A stretch of 41,657 bases of DNA, from positions 1-41,657 of the forward strand of contig JAJIRX010000946.1 in assembly GCA_023853785.1 (NCBI GenBank). Reading direction: 5' to 3'. How positions within the stretch are numbered: the stretch's first letter is position 1; each line of letters starts with the position of its first letter. The position numbers were made by a program, and so were the translations under genes. Shown one piece after another: positions 1-12,949 of the stretch. Under the pieces are notes generated by a model. The model was not told the origin of the DNA and searched no databases. It saw nothing but the letters and a program-made list of their open reading frames with translations. This DNA comes from Psilocybe azurescens. Lineage: Eukaryota; Basidiomycota; Agaricomycetes; Agaricales; Agrocybaceae.

Positions 1-282
1 AGGATAGATAGGCTGTTGATACAATTCTTGGTAGACCACCGTACTATATGTTTTTCAATCCATTGACATGTTGTTTTCATACTGCTATGAACAGTTCAGG
101 TTCTTCCGTGTGATAATTGAGGTCGAATCATTAGATTCATTTGTTAGTTCATCTTTCAGTGCCACGACGACTTGGAAATAATGTAAACGCCCTTTAATGG
201 ATTTCTTGATACCGTTGATAACATCTGTTGATTACAATACACTCTACTGTCTCAACAGACCTAATAATACTGAACGACGACA

Positions 283-691
283 GTGGTCATATCAGGCATT
301 ACTCATGTTGTTCTCATTTCCAGGAATTTGAACATTGACAGTCAGAAATCATTGTTAGAGGCAATTATAAAAACAGCGTTCGAGGTGCATAAGAAGACGT
401 GCGAGGTTCTTCTATTCGGCTTGATGAACTATTCGAAGATCAGCCGAATGTATTACCTTGCGGAGATTATTCAAGACGCAGAAATGATCACGGAATACAT
501 GCACTACAGGCAATCAACGTTCTTCAAAGGGGATTGCATAATGCATGGTACGCTCATCGCACGAGCAGAGGAACGATTGTCTTCACTACAAAGTGATCCA
601 AGATTCGATTGTACATATTCGTTTGCCGGTGAGTACGGCGTATGAATTCCTCACGACTTTAATTGGTCATTTTGTAGGAATCCTCGTCTGA
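283..691 (+). CDS. Unidentified small spliced protein (possibly partial)
   Basis: I do not recognise this protein. An open frame from 283 runs to a canonical donor (GTGAGT at 629). A 49-base intron ends in TTTGTAG at 677, and the frame then closes after four more codons with TGA at 689-691, giving about 119 residues. A CAG acceptor at 321-323 preceded by a T-rich stretch means the real gene may start further upstream, with 324 as the first base of an internal exon. The second half contains a charged and aromatic stretch (EYMHYRQSTFFKGDC), while an overlapping frame at 399-470 also looks protein-like, so a frameshift near 465 is possible. No signal peptide or clear membrane segment is visible. 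It could equally be a relic of a larger gene. Confidence 0.3.
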
Positions 692-1603
692 GGAGATCTA
701 ATGATTCATTCCATCTCCGCTCGTTGAGTTCCTGCGGCGACATTCTTCCACTGCAGTAGAAAAAAAATGAACGGTTGCGGAATAGAAACAGAGATACTTG
801 CGAGAACCTCTCTATCTATGACTGACTTCATTACAAACTGTATTTTTGTGGTCGTCATGTTGAACAAGGAATGGAATGATATATTTAACGATTGGAATAG
901 GTGTGGGATCTCAACATCGTTCAAGCGGAGATTCAAGACACAAATCCCACGTGTACGACTTGCAGCGTGCCAAACTTAAGGTCTAAAGCAGGACCCGGGA
1001 AGCTCCACCAAAGGCTTGCCCACTTTTGAGGATTTAAGGGCCTAATAATCGAAAAAGCTTTGTCCGTTTTTGGTGGATTTGATGGCGGGAGGAAAAGCAG
1101 AATCATCATATGTCAAAAATATGTTCTGTTTTGTAAGCACCTTTCAGGGCGGCATTTGCTTCATCAAACGAATCTCACCATCATACGAGTATTCCGTTCT
1201 TTTCACCGACTTGAAATTTCGTATAATTTGTGGTCAAGCCTGAGAAGCACGTTGTATAGCATGAAATTACACAAATCCCTTCCTTTAATCTTTCCCCGGG
1301 CATGATCATTTGAACTTTCCTTCTGCTCGCAATCAGTGTACCGGGATGCAAGATAAAGATGCGCTCGAAGGCTCTCAAAGCACACGATGGGGGGCTAAAA
1401 TCAGAATAAATGACGAGAGATTAAACGTAAGTGTCATGCACGAAATCGTTCTCTAAAGTATTAGACTCATCGCCTTCACGACCAGGGGCGGCACCGAACG
1501 GAATTCTAGAATCTACATTTATCACCATTGTTGAGCACTTATACTCTATTATTCAGACTGTAATTGCATCGGTACCTAACCAATTGATTCAAAACGCTGT
1601 TCT
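692..1603. other. Stretch with no recognisable gene
   Basis: This 0.9 kb stretch holds only short open frames on both strands, none with a recognisable motif or a convincing intron chain. It lies downstream of the HET pseudogene's stop codon and probably includes its 3' flank. Confidence 0.5.
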
Positions 1604-3708
1604 TTACGCTAGGACTATTTCTTTCCAGACCTTTCCTGGAGGAAGAACATGCTCTACACAATCCTGAAAGAGGATACCAATACCTCTTCTCTCCGCCACC
1701 ACCTCTTCTTCTACGGATGTAATAAGCATAACCCAATGGAAAGGCCTCTCGAGCGTGATGGAATCATTGAAAAAATCATCATACTTATCCATTGTCGAGA
1801 GAAGGATGAGTTCGTGGGGCCCTTGGAGTTCTCCATCACTTTCGGATTATCGAATTTGATCCCTCCACATTCTTGTCCTTGTGAGCCTAAAAGAGGATTC
1901 ACCATTGCCCAGTCAGAGCTTTCTGATGGATTCCCAAATCCTTGCATGAGAACTGTATATGCAAGAAGTGGAGGAAATGGTATTGGCGTTTTTCCATCTC
2001 CCGCAGAATGATCTCCGCGACGGACATCGGAGGTGCTTGGTTTGGTTTGCAGGCCCCCAGTGAGGCGTCCACATGTACTCGACCATAGGGATCGTTCGGA
2101 CTGGCTCTATAACCTATGTGTTGGACGTCCGGCTTGCCGTACTTGAGTTGAGTCAGGTCCCACACCAGCTCCAGTTTGGCCGATGTTGGAATACGCTTGT
2201 ACCATACGATGTAGGTCTGATTTTGGAGCCAGACATTAGTGGTTTCTGGATCTTTACAGGACCTGCCATAACCGTCTCGTATACACTCCCACCCTGCCCA
2301 CGACCAGCTCGGAAACCCTTCTCGGCGACCGGGGTTGGCTGTGGCTCGGGAGTTGTCCCAGCACAGCAGACAAATGTCGAAGGAGGACGTGAAAGTCCCT
2401 CAAGAGTCCCGGATCTGGTGTGGGCGGATGAAAGCGGAGGATCCCTGTAAGGGCATGGATGGTATCGGACTGTTTGGTAAGTTTGCGGTCTGCGTAACGG
2501 AAGAGTTGGGAGACATAGGCTGCCAGTGGTTGTGGTTCGGTATCAGCGAGGAAGTTGATCAGGCCGCCTGAATGAAGGACTTCGTTGATGGCGGAAGAAA
2601 AATTGTCGTATATGGTGTCCTCGCTCATGCAAGTTGTACGACAGCGGAAATAAATACGGTTTTCGGTGAAAATTATGGTTCGATGGGACAGAACCAGCTC
2701 CTGCAGACTAAAGATCATTCAAATAGATTTATGTATATGGGTATGAGAATTCGACTCACGTCCATCCGCGGGTTGTATGTGCACCTCTCATGTCATTGTA
2801 CACCCCGGTTGTCGCCGTCATTTTGACTCAGGTAGAACTTCAACGATCTTTTGACGTACTTCTCGAGATCCAGGATGCAGCCCAGGTAATCCGGCGTTGG
2901 CATTCACCCCATGGGCAGCGATGATTGTAAATACAGCGCACTGATAAACGAGATCCATATGCGCGATTCCGTCAAACATATCATCCTCGTGATCTTGGAT
3001 AAGGCAGAGACTATCGACCCATAGGTATCGCTCGCCGATTAGTCGTACCAAATCAATAGCGTCCTGGATCGTCTTCGGAAGTTTATCCCTAAGAACACGT
3101 AGTACACCTTTTGTACCAAGCTGTGTTACGGTGCTTTTGAGCAAACGGATGGACGGCACAACGCCACCCCAGACGTAGCTCAAGGCAAGATAGCGATATC
3201 CAAGGGCAGCTTCGACAATGCACTCATCTATGATATCAATGACTCGGAAAACCTTCACCCCGACTTCGCCCTCGGATGCTTGGATGACCCCACGCTTCGG
3301 CGTACACGGCTCTCCATGATGAGCCTCACAGACCGACATCCATTTCTTGATCATTGCAGGATCTATGGTGTCGTGTACTGCACGCGCAGACCCATACGGC
3401 GATAACGCGGTTTCCTCATTCAAGAATGCTAGATTGTCCCCGTCGGTGCTGTAAAAGAAGCCACCTTTCTTCTTCCATTCGATGGTCACATCGCCTATGT
3501 CTGTACCATACCGACCAAGGAATGGTATCAGTAATTCACAGGATGGGCAGGGGGTCCATTTTAGCTTTGCGATTTATATCGTCCCAGTTGCCGAGTGGGT
3601 ATTTGATGGGTTCTCGGTTGTTGTTAGTACTCGATAAGTCGAGTGTTTGGCAGACATCACAGAGAGGCGCAACACCAGTTGACTACAGAGTTCGAATGTA
3701 TGAGGCAT
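1604..3708 (-). pseudogene. HET-domain (heterokaryon incompatibility) protein, disrupted
   Basis: The minus strand carries an almost full-length HET-domain protein (PF06985), a family that triggers cell death after fusion of incompatible fungal hyphae. The N-terminus starts with ATG at 3708 and has a cysteine-rich LCDVC segment. The HET core at 3489-2818 shows YLALSYVWGG, LPKTIQDAIDLVR and YLWVDSLCLIQD. A 52-base GT-AG intron (2759-2708) splits the TTRGWT/LQELVLSHR motif. SWSWAGWE near 2300 and a C-terminal PGKVWKEIVLA before the stop at 1604 complete the family pattern. The frame is broken at least four times: near 3545 (+1), near 2825 (an A4 run where A5 restores the frame), near 2430 (+1) and near 1805 (a G run). 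There is also an in-frame TGA near 2402. No GT-AG intron explains the 2402-2430 lesions, so I call it a pseudogene, although the two homopolymer lesions might be sequencing errors. Confidence 0.88.
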
Positions 3709-6483
3709 GTTATAGTAGAAATATATTCCGTAAAGACTCACCTGAGTACTCATCCTACACTGTGATAGAGCTTGTCACTGATATACTGAAATTCAAATAG
3801 GAAGTGAGGCAAGAGGGTGAAAAGATATCAAATCGGCTATAAATAGTCCGCAACCCCCAAACGTCAGATTCGGCGCTGATAATCACGATATGAACATCAC
3901 CATAGATCATTGTCACTTTTATATGGTACTATAATTGGCGTTTTGACTCTGCAAAGGCTCTCCAAGAGGATCGAGTCTCTTTGTTCCCAGAATGATCGGA
4001 CAGGAGGAGGGGTCGGGTCCACCGAATTTCCTACACAGCAATTTTCCGTGAGACGAAATTTACACTGCCGTCCAATCCGGCGTTGTATCTGACGACGGCT
4101 AAAAATAAAACAGCAGCTGAACATAGCCCATGCTGCGGGGCCACACCAGCTGCTTCAGCGCCACCCATCCTGCCATATACCCAACGTCTTCGGTAAGAGC
4201 ACGCCCAGATCACACAATGATTCGAAAAACAAGACGCCATATTTTTAGAGCCTAGACGCCAATACACTCTAGTGTATTACTCGGACCTCAGAAGCAGCAG
4301 CGCCATACACTCTAATAAATGAAACGAGTGAAAAGGCGCCCGTCGCGCATATGTATATACAGATGATCGCACCATGCTCGCTGTCCTTCGTTCATTTGCG
4401 ATGGAGAATAAGAATAAGTGCCACGTAGAGAAACAACGGACCATGGGTATCAAGTCTTGGTCTGGTGCTGCACATCGATGTATACATATACGTGTGCAGT
4501 GGAGCTGCGCTGGTCCGATATTGATGACTCCGATAACACTCGGCGCCATTCCGTTCTTCCGTTCTTCCATTCTTTTTATTTGACGAACTGAGTGATGTCG
4601 GACTCGGACTGTAGACTGTAGGTGACCGCTATATGCGCACTTCCAGCGTAACGAAGGGGCACCGATATCTCATATGGGCGCATGATAGCATAGCACGGCA
4701 CTCACGTAGAACCAGGCTAACAGTCCACAGAAAAGGAAGAAACAGTTCAGACTATCCCGGGCAAGTCTGATCGTTTTTAATTAGACTACCATCGCGCCAA
4801 ATCTAAATGGCTATGAGCGATTACGAGTGATTACGAGTAAGCAGGTGAGGACTTGTAGCGCTTCAGCCAGTTGCGATGCGGCGCCGGCGGTCTTTCATGC
4901 GGCTTGGGTCGCGAGTTACGATGACGATGGTGCTGCAGATTGTGCGTTTTTTGGTTGGGGTATGTCCTAACACAGCAGGCCCATTATAGTTGGACGGAAG
5001 TATAGCCTGAATAAGTGCAAGATGAAGCAGGACGGACGCTATTTATGCCGCAGACGCAGACGCAGAGATGAGCAGTAAAAAAACCAACAACGGGTATTGG
5101 AAGAGCGCACGGTGGGGTCGAACAGACGGTCATTTGTACGCGAAAGCGTGCCACTGACGAAAAAATGACTAAATCCCCGTAATGCATACCAATGCATCCG
5201 AGACATGTCGCAACAAACATGTGGACTATCTGTCGGACACAGCGCAATCAATCGCTCGTGCTCAGAGATGCGATGCGATGCGATTGAGCAGATGGGAGAC
5301 TTTTGATTATTTCAAAGCACTCTGAGGCACACTTTCGGTTCAGATTACGATGGTGCTGTCAGTGGAGGATGTGAGATGTTGGAGCTGAGTGGCCGGCGTC
5401 ACCGTATGAGCGGGACGTATCATTGAGAGGGGAGGCAGATCGTTGTGTCATTTCCTCGAGTGTTTTACACCCCGATGAGGAGATTCGAGAAAGTATCGAG
5501 TGTGGAGACATGGAACAACACCGTGACGACGAATGTAAGTGTACGAGTGGTTGAAGACGGCACATGGCATCTTATCGTCATGCCTGAGTGTAGGCAACCG
5601 CATGCCAAACAGGCGTGAGACGCTAATCTAGAGCAGAGGAAAGTGATACGAGAGGAAGGGTATGTCCATCGCAGGAGGATGTTCAACGGGGTATCACTGC
5701 GATGCGGAGTGTACGAGTCGTTGTTAAAGGAGGTACATGGAACCCTGTCGAGCCATGCATGGATACAGACTGCCAGTGTATCCATAACGTCGGCAGAGAT
5801 CGATCGAGAGTTGAAGAAAAAGGGGGCCGGAAGAAGCCAGTAAACTCGAGAGGAGGTATGGTCGGATAAAGCACGGCAAACGATGCACGAGGCAGAGACA
5901 AGAACCAACGCCGAAGTAACAGCGGCGATTGTGACGGTTGTACGAGGGAAGTACTCGCAGAATCCATTACTTCAGCCTGGTTACCCATGGCAATCGCATG
6001 GAATGATAATTGAAGGGGAATCTGAAGGAACAAGGATGAGAACAGCAACGGTGGTAAAAACGATGGCTATGCTATGTCGAGAGGATTACTCACTAAATAG
6101 CCACCAAGCCTCTCGGAGTACAAACAAGAACAGCCTCAATATCGAACAACCACGATTGACGGGTTCTCCAACATGAGAAAAAATCAAACATAGGAACAAC
6201 ACAGGAGTGACTGAAAAAACAAACACAGGTAGGGCGCAAGAAAGATGGCGATGATGACGTTTCATGCAAGCAAGTACAAACAACGACGGGTGAGAAAGAC
6301 TGACGATGATCCTCTTGTTTTCCCGTCTGTCAGCCAGGAGCTGTGCTTGGATTACAAGCGATTCAAATACAACGCTATCTCTTATTATCATTTCTGTTTC
6401 TAGGTGTTCACTCGTTTTGCGTGCTCTTTTCTCTCATCCATCTCTCAACTCTCCGACGATCTCAGCAATCTAATCGTATATAG
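3709..6483. other. Long stretch with no recognisable gene
   Basis: About 2.8 kb between the HET pseudogene and the DUF6699-like gene. Several open frames of 60-150 codons exist, for example minus-strand 5465-5908, but they overlap each other in different frames, lack family motifs and show no convincing intron chain. Around 5510-5580 and 5690-5760 there is a weak imperfect repeat (shared words TGTACGAGT and ACATGG). Nothing else stands out. Confidence 0.5.
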
Positions 6484-8473
6484 ATGTACACACCGCCAAA
6501 CGACAACATGTATATGCCGCCTCACGGTGCGAGCAACGGCGGCGAGCCGGGGTTCTTCGATGCATTTCCTGGGGCCCGTGGAGGAGGAGGGGCGGGAGGG
6601 GGAATCCATATCCAAGGTACGTATAAATAGCTGATACTCGTGTTGAGTGTTTTACTGACCATACTCTTTCCTCTTCTCCTTCCCCCTCCCACGGTTCTCT
6701 TTATCAAATTCATCTATCTATCCCTGCTCGTACCTTCACTCCAGCTCATCGCACCGGGCACCCCCAGGGCCAGGACACACACCTACCCAACCCACCCTGT
6801 GCAACTCAGCCCATGGACACCCTCACAGCGCTCCCGCAGCTACAGCCGGATGGCCATACGGCGGGTACACCCCCGTCGGCCCCCCCCATGTGGGGTCCTC
6901 CACAAACGGCAGGTCCACACCCCGCAAGCCCGTGGGGTCCTCCGCCAGCGCTTGCCATGGGGAGGGGGGGAGGCGCCAGTCCGTACCATCCCTATGCACA
7001 GTGGGCCCCGGGTGGCTACACCGCGAACGGGGCAACTGCATCCGCATTCCCGGGCGCGGGTCCATCCCACCAGTACCAACACCAACAGTACCAACACCAA
7101 CAGTACCAACACCAACACCAACAGCCACAGCAACCACACACACCATACGCAGCGCCCGGGACGCCGTTTGAGTCATCCGTCGGACAGCCGATCACAGGGG
7201 GTGGTTTGGGCGAGGTGGTGCTGGCGGAGGCGGTGCCGCTGAAGGGGGTGGTGGGGTATGGGGCGAGAAAACAGACACGGGCTGGGAGACGCCAGGCTGG
7301 GAAGGCGCAGGATGGGACTGGCACGCCGACGAGAAACGCGCGCGTCACCGTGAAAAGGAAAAAGAAAAAGAGGAGAAACGCAGGAGCGGAGAGGATTGGG
7401 ATGACTGGGACATGCTCGGGTGGACCCTGGACCACAGTTCCCCGACGTCGGCGATGAAAGGGCGCATTCGCAGGTTCCCCAGCAGGTCAGAAGAAATTCC
7501 TCTTTGCACCGCTCGTCTTCGTGGGGCGCGCATAATGCGCATAATTCTCCGTGGACGACGTCCAACGCGCATGTCACGCCCGAATACGCGCAAGGCGACC
7601 TATACGACGAGAACAACCTCGCAAAAAGGCCGAGAGATTGGCGGCCGGATTATAACCCGCGCCAGGGCTGTTACCCTCTGTGATGGGTGCGATGGGTGGG
7701 TTGGCGAGGAGAGTGTCGAGTGTTAAAGGTGTGCTATGTTTTTCGTCTGTCCTCTTTTCTTTCTGCCCTTTCCCCTTCTATTCATCCCCTCCTCCCATAC
7801 CTCGTATACACGAAACGCTCGCTCACCCGCCCCTTCCCACCCACAGAATACCACGACCCCGTCCGGCGCCAAATACACCCGCTCTTCGACCTCTCTACCC
7901 TCTCCCCGCGCTCGCCCTCTCCTTACGCGTCCCCCTCCTCGTCCTCCCTCTCCCCGCCGCACCTTACATTCTTCCGCCTCGCGCGGCCGCACAACCCCAT
8001 CGACCTCCTGCAGCTCGCGACGCACCCGCCGACGCCCTTCATGCGCCTCGTGCACCCCAAGCTGCCGTGGTACATCGATGTCGTGGAGAGCCGCCCGAAT
8101 GGCGTGCTCGTCGGCGATGTGCTGGAGCAGGTGGTGAGGCAGCTGCATGTCAGCGTGAGCGGGAGGCATTACTGGAACGACGTGCTGGGCACGGAGGAGC
8201 GGCGCGAGATCGCGCGGGCGTTTGAGGACAGGGTGCGCGCGTACGGCGAGGGGAGGGGCGCGCGCAGGAAGAGGCCGCGCGGTGGGAGACGGAGCGCAGT
8301 GTGTGGGGGACCGCGCCGAGCACGGGGCGGCGCGCAGCTGGGCAGGGACAGGGTGGAGGACGTGGTGCGGCGCGGGATCGTGCAGGTGGATTTTCTGGGG
8401 GCAAGTTCTGGCTGGAGGGCTTGTGCGCGGCCCGAAGGGCGTGTGGGAGATGCGGACTCGGGCTGCCGATTGA
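6484..8473 (+). CDS. DUF6699-like protein with long low-complexity N-terminus (frame interrupted)
   Basis: Three exons are supported: 6484-6616, 6745-7728 and 7847-8473. They are joined by GT-AG introns 6617-6744 (GTACGT donor, CCAG acceptor) and 7729-7846 (GTGTGC donor, CACAG acceptor). The first half is rich in G, P, Q and H, with a YQHQQ tandem repeat, followed by a tryptophan-rich stretch and a highly charged K/E/R segment. The last exon matches the basidiomycete DUF6699 domain: HPLFDL, PIDLLQLATHPPTPFMRLVHP, LPWYIDVV, GVLVGDVL and near the end VDFLG and GPKGVWEMRTR. No biochemical function is known to me for this domain. The frame shifts at about 7193, 7420, 7675, 8398 and 8422, and each shift is what loss of a single base would give, several of them in G runs. 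Base-calling loss or mild decay are both possible. The stop is TGA at 8471-8473. Confidence 0.72.
7071..7115 (+). repeat. Three perfect 15-base tandem repeats inside the DUF6699-like gene
   Basis: The unit CAGTACCAACACCAA occurs three times head to tail and encodes the QYQHQ repeats. The length is a multiple of three, so copy-number change would keep the reading frame. Confidence 0.9.
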
Positions 8474-9618
8474 TTGATGCTGGGTTGGGTTGAGTTGCGT
8501 TGAGTTCTTACACCCCGTCTTGTACGGTGCGCACACCATGTACATGCACACTGGCACGCCGTCGCCTTCGCCATGTTGCTCCTCAAGTTCCACCTGTTCG
8601 GCAATGCCAACACCAACGCGCAGCCCAATGCCCAGTGCGGCTAGACCATGCATTCCAATGCCCAGCGCGCCACGCCGCGAACCCACAACGTGCATGAACC
8701 CGCGGATAGGCCGGCCACTCTATGCTGCTGTACTATGCGCACGCCAGAATACATACATGCACACAAGGACGAGTCCATCCAGTCGTTCGCGACATAATCT
8801 GCCGATGAAGCTGGGCTGGGCTGGGCTGGGCTGGGCTGGCTGCTCTTACTCGCTCGCTCAGGAGAAACTATGACCCGGCCGACCCAACCCGTCTTCACAT
8901 GCTATGTATAACATAAGATATATCAGTAAATCTGCGCATGATTCGGTATGCTGTCGTTGTCGTTGTCATCGCGTTGTCGTCCCTTTGAGGCTAGGGGGAA
9001 GAAGCTGTGGCGGACAGTAATGTTTGGACCAATTATAACATAAAATTATTGCTCAAATGCTCCTGAGAACAGGCGCCCGAAGCATCCTAGACTGGTGACC
9101 TTTGTATCGAAGGTTGTACTCATACAAGGACCTGTCACAGGTCTAGAAGCATCCTTGATGGTACTCGTCGACTACCGAGATTGACCGGATATGAAATGAT
9201 TAGATCGTTCAATCGTCGTCGCGACGATGAAGTATTCGAATGCTCTGATTTCATCTGCCATCATTTGTATGTACGCGATGCGTCTAAATTTACAACGAAA
9301 GTCGTCTAGGTCGTCATGCAGTCGGTCCTGAGAGTTTGTCTCAGTAGCAGATTCATAAGCTGTCGAGACCTATTTCAGCGGAACCTATACCACTTATGTT
9401 AACGCGTCGATTTAAACAGGGAATGGGATGCCGGGCCAAGTGGTTGCAGTGAAGAATTTCAGCGTGCAGCGTTGATGGCATATTTGGGGGTTATCATCGT
9501 GTCTATAGGGTATATTTGTGTCATGATTATCGTAGTAATCGTTGTAGTAAATTTTATCCTCTATGTTCTGATGTCACTTTATATCTCTGATTCGCAGTAT
9601 CCCCTATTCTATGTCAAA
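8474..9618. other. Stretch with no recognisable gene
   Basis: This 1.1 kb lies between the convergent ends of the DUF6699-like gene and the membrane-protein gene at 9619-10890. It contains a pentanucleotide tandem repeat (8811-8839) and T/G-rich low-complexity DNA near 8950-8980. A 63-codon hydrophobic frame at 9472-9663 is built from low-complexity codons and overlaps the opposite-strand gene end, so I do not call it a gene. Confidence 0.5.
8811..8839 (+). repeat. CTGGG pentanucleotide tandem repeat, about 5.8 copies
   Basis: Five perfect CTGGG units plus a partial sixth follow each other without interruption. It lies downstream of the DUF6699-like gene in noncoding DNA. Confidence 0.9.
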
Positions 9619-10890
9619 TTATGTCCTTTCATTAACACTCGAGTAGAACGTCGAAGCCAGTGATGGCACAGAAGAAGAGACCTCCGAGCTAGATTTATAT
9701 CTCTCACGAGCCTCCTCCCAATCCGAGTCTAGATTCTGCTCTTCCTCTCGTTGTTCGGAGTAAGTGCCTACAGTGGAATTGGAACTATACTGTAGTTTGT
9801 AAGCATAATCTTGCTACCAGAACTGTTGTACTCATCGCCTGTCTGTAGGTCAGCAAAACATGATTATAAGACAAATGATTGTAACTACGTACTGAAACAA
9901 TGGGCAGCGATGCATTTGCGTAGTACCGCACATGAGCTAGCGGAGATCCCAGTAATGCAAAAAGACGGAGAGGCTACGGTGATGGCATTGACGACAAGTG
10001 CAAGTGAGTAAGCTGCGCCTGACTCAATAACCAATGTCAGAATATGGTAGAAGAGTCTTCTGAGATGATGCCTTGAACGAGCGGCGCAGTGTATTTTGTG
10101 TCCAATAAGAATTGTTGTTATAACTGTGGTGCCTAGTGACACGAACATAAGAGCACTTGAAATTTTATTGAATAGGTTGGCTTTTGCATCACTGGTTAGG
10201 TGATTGTTTAACCCTTCTATGGCTGTCACTGCAACGAACAGGCCTGCGATTAGATCCATTAATAGATATGTTCATCCATTTTATCCATGAGACTCACCAA
10301 ATTCCGCAACGACAAGTATCAGTGGGACTAAAATTGCTGGGAAAGATTGTCCCCAAACGTGGTAGCATCTCCATATCTGTCGAGATGCTGATGAGGACGA
10401 TATAATAAAAAAGGATATCCACCAACCAGTAGGCCATCGGATACGATTAACAAGGAATAATACAGAAAGCCAGCAAGTGTCCATATCTGTGGAAGGTCTC
10501 CTTCCACTGTGGAAAGAAAAATAGAGTCTCGTGTGGCTCCTTTAATCACGATATTCAAGTCAAGAAAGTACCATTGCATGAGGAAATACATGAAGCAAAG
10601 CATGTACAGCACTGAAATGGCTGACACCACAATGTGACGTTTGAAATGGAAACATCTTGATACTATAGGGCATTGTTGATTTTTTTCTGATTAGAAGGGA
10701 AGAGCCTACGGTAAAAGTACATGGTTTCTCCGTACACCATAGTGTAGATGCCTGGCATATGTAAGTTTGGCGACATTGACCAATGTGGAAACGTACCCAT
10801 CAGGAAATTGAAGAGCATTGAGGCGTTGAGGCAGCCGCTAATCACACCTTCCTGGGCACTGAGTGGAATTGCAATGTTCGGTGTTGACAT
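9619..10890 (-). CDS. Multi-pass membrane protein of a basidiomycete-expanded family
   Basis: The minus strand encodes a protein with about seven hydrophobic segments, starting with ATG at 10890 (MSTPNIAIPLSAQ). A 45-base intron (10796-10752, GTACGT to GCCAG) is in frame and could be mistaken for coding. Later segments include SAISVLYMLCFMYFLMQWYF, IWRCYHVWGQSF after a GT-AG intron of about 50 bases, SLGTTVITTILIGHKIH, ESGAAYSLALVVNAI and STTVLVARL. The last exon (about 9770-9619) is hydrophilic and ends in VNERT. The HVWGQSF, SLGTTVIT and TVLVAR motifs are those I associate with a large uncharacterised agaricomycete membrane family. The frame shifts near 10690 (A7 where A8 would restore it) and near 9940 (T5 where T4 would). 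The function is unknown. The exon joins near 9800 are uncertain. Confidence 0.68.
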
Positions 10891-11619
10891 GGGAAATATG
10901 GTAGACTGGGGTGATACACTCACCACATACTTTCTTATATACATCGGTCGACTATCGTATTCATAGCTCAACCTGGTATCAGTACCATATGGCAGATCAT
11001 GAATGGAATCATTCAGCGACTTCTATGATTCGACTTTCTTAGTTCATGAAACTAATATACGTCTTTGTGTTTCAATACAGGTCTTGCTGGGTAGATAAGC
11101 CACGGCTGATGAGCAACTGACACGATATCTAACTTACACCTTGTTCTTGTGCCGAATAGACCAAGGGAGAAAATAGCATCTTCGAGTTCATTTGACATCA
11201 TTCAGCGATTGCATTGCCAAAAATTTCTCCTCCGACATATATAAATATACGAGCGGCTTGATCCCTGAGATCTTGAGTGAGATAGATCTTGTTCTGAAGA
11301 CAGTGCAATTTGAAGAGCCATCTCGTACCATGCGATCCGGTAGAAGCCGGTAGAACTTATTTTCGTGAGTTCAAACTTCAACTAGAGAGAGGAAGACGTC
11401 TAGTGAGAACCTGGAGTGACGATGTTGTTGCGATAAAGGGTACTTTCGAATGCTGAGCGCGCAGTCATGACGCGGATCGGGCAGGCCGCTCGTGCCGCTG
11501 AGCATTGGAAGCAAAGCTGACGTCATGTGACTATGTGTTGGCCGGTCCGAAGAATGGCCGCCACACAGATTGCTGCACATCACCGCCGTACTTCATGCCG
11601 CACTTTTGAATTTCCAATC

Positions 11620-12770
11620 TTGATGCAAACTAGTGCAAACTCCGCTTGAATGTAACCATGGCGGGCCAATCGATTTGCAATCGATCGTGTCTTTCCCAGC
11701 TATCACCAGGATCGAAACTCCGTTCCCCCATCCTGACACATTCAGCATTGACATACCCTCCCCAAATCAACTGTTACAACCGCCTGCGATTACCTGAAAG
11801 CTCAGGAAATGATCAATGCACCACCGAAAGCACCAGTCGTGAACGGATCGCGATTCAATGGCCAGGAGAGGATGAAAAGAGTCGCCGTAGTAGAATCCAT
11901 TATGGTGAGTCCCAACGGTGCCCATCCACCGTCTGTGTTCTTCAAATCAACATTTCATTTGCAAAGGTCTGAATAGGCGCGATCATCTCTTCGGCGATCC
12001 TCCCATCCACGATGATACAGATTCATTTCTGACGCATTGCATCATTAACGCGCTTCTCATACTGCCCTGACGTCTCTGGAAGCATTTTGTTCCCATCCAT
12101 ACAGGCAAATCTGTTAACTTTTACTTTATAACGGAGAGGCGGGATGGTGCACATTGAATCCACCATCGAGTTGAGGCGAAAAATGCGTCTCGATACTACT
12201 CTGTTAGCCAGAAGATTTATTCTCTTTGTGGCTTTTAATATGGTTGGATATAGATACATGGTTCCTCTCGCCTCTCTAGTACAGTAGGAGCAATCAGGTT
12301 ATGACATCTGCTACGTTCTTGTCCTCCCACCAGGGTTCTCGCTGCTGAGGGAATGGGAACTTCAGGCTCCCTATAACCTCCTTATCATCGCAACGTTCCT
12401 CGCCCCCGCATCGTTCACGCGTTTCTGATAAATCGCGTCCGCGCCAACTCTGCGCTCTCTCGGACTCTCACCCAGAGGAAAACGAATGCAATCTGGTCCC
12501 CAATAGACAGGCGAGAGCAACTATGTGTTTCAAAAATGACCCACATCGATCTACCGAGAAAGCCGACGGGATGCTTCTGGACCGTCTCGGAGCCACATTG
12601 ATCCTCTGGATCTCTCTGTGGTTCCAGTCCTTATCCAAGTGCCCTGCTGTTGGATGTTGATTATGCGGGTTTTCTCACGGTTCCAATGAATATTTTCACC
12701 TCATGTCGAGAGAGAGAGAGACCGGGCTGTCGTTGCAATAGTCAAGTGCTTTGTCGGAGTTCACACACAA
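11620..12770 (+). repeat. Diverged direct repeat, copy 1
   Basis: This copy aligns in order with the segment at 12950-13605. Shared landmarks are CGCTTGAATGTAA, AATCGATCG, CCGAAAGCACC, GATCTCTCTGT and a final CGGAGTT. It is longer than the second copy by about 500 bases, around 11940-12300. The boundaries are approximate and the repeat encodes nothing I recognise. Confidence 0.55.
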
Positions 12771-12949
12771 GGGAATTGGACTGATTACCCTAGAATATCC
12801 ATCATCTACTCCATCAGCGCCGAAGTTCGAAACAGGTTTTCTTTAATTCATTACTGTTACACATTACTATGTCACAGAAAGCAGGTAGCAGAGTCAGCAT
12901 GGTGGCGGGGACGGGCGCGGATATACGGTGCCAACAATTGAAATTTGAA

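Noticed and set aside
5465..5908. 147-codon minus-strand open frame
   Set aside because: It overlaps other open frames of similar length in the same region, has no recognisable motif and no supporting intron chain.
9472..9663. 63-residue hydrophobic peptide resembling a membrane segment
   Set aside because: The composition comes from T/G-rich low-complexity DNA, and it overlaps the 3' end of the opposite-strand membrane-protein gene.
10752..10796. 45-base in-frame segment of the membrane-protein gene read as coding
   Set aside because: It has GTACGT and GCCAG borders, interrupts the hydrophobic segment pattern, and its removal joins MG to IYTMVYG in the family manner, so it is treated as an intron.
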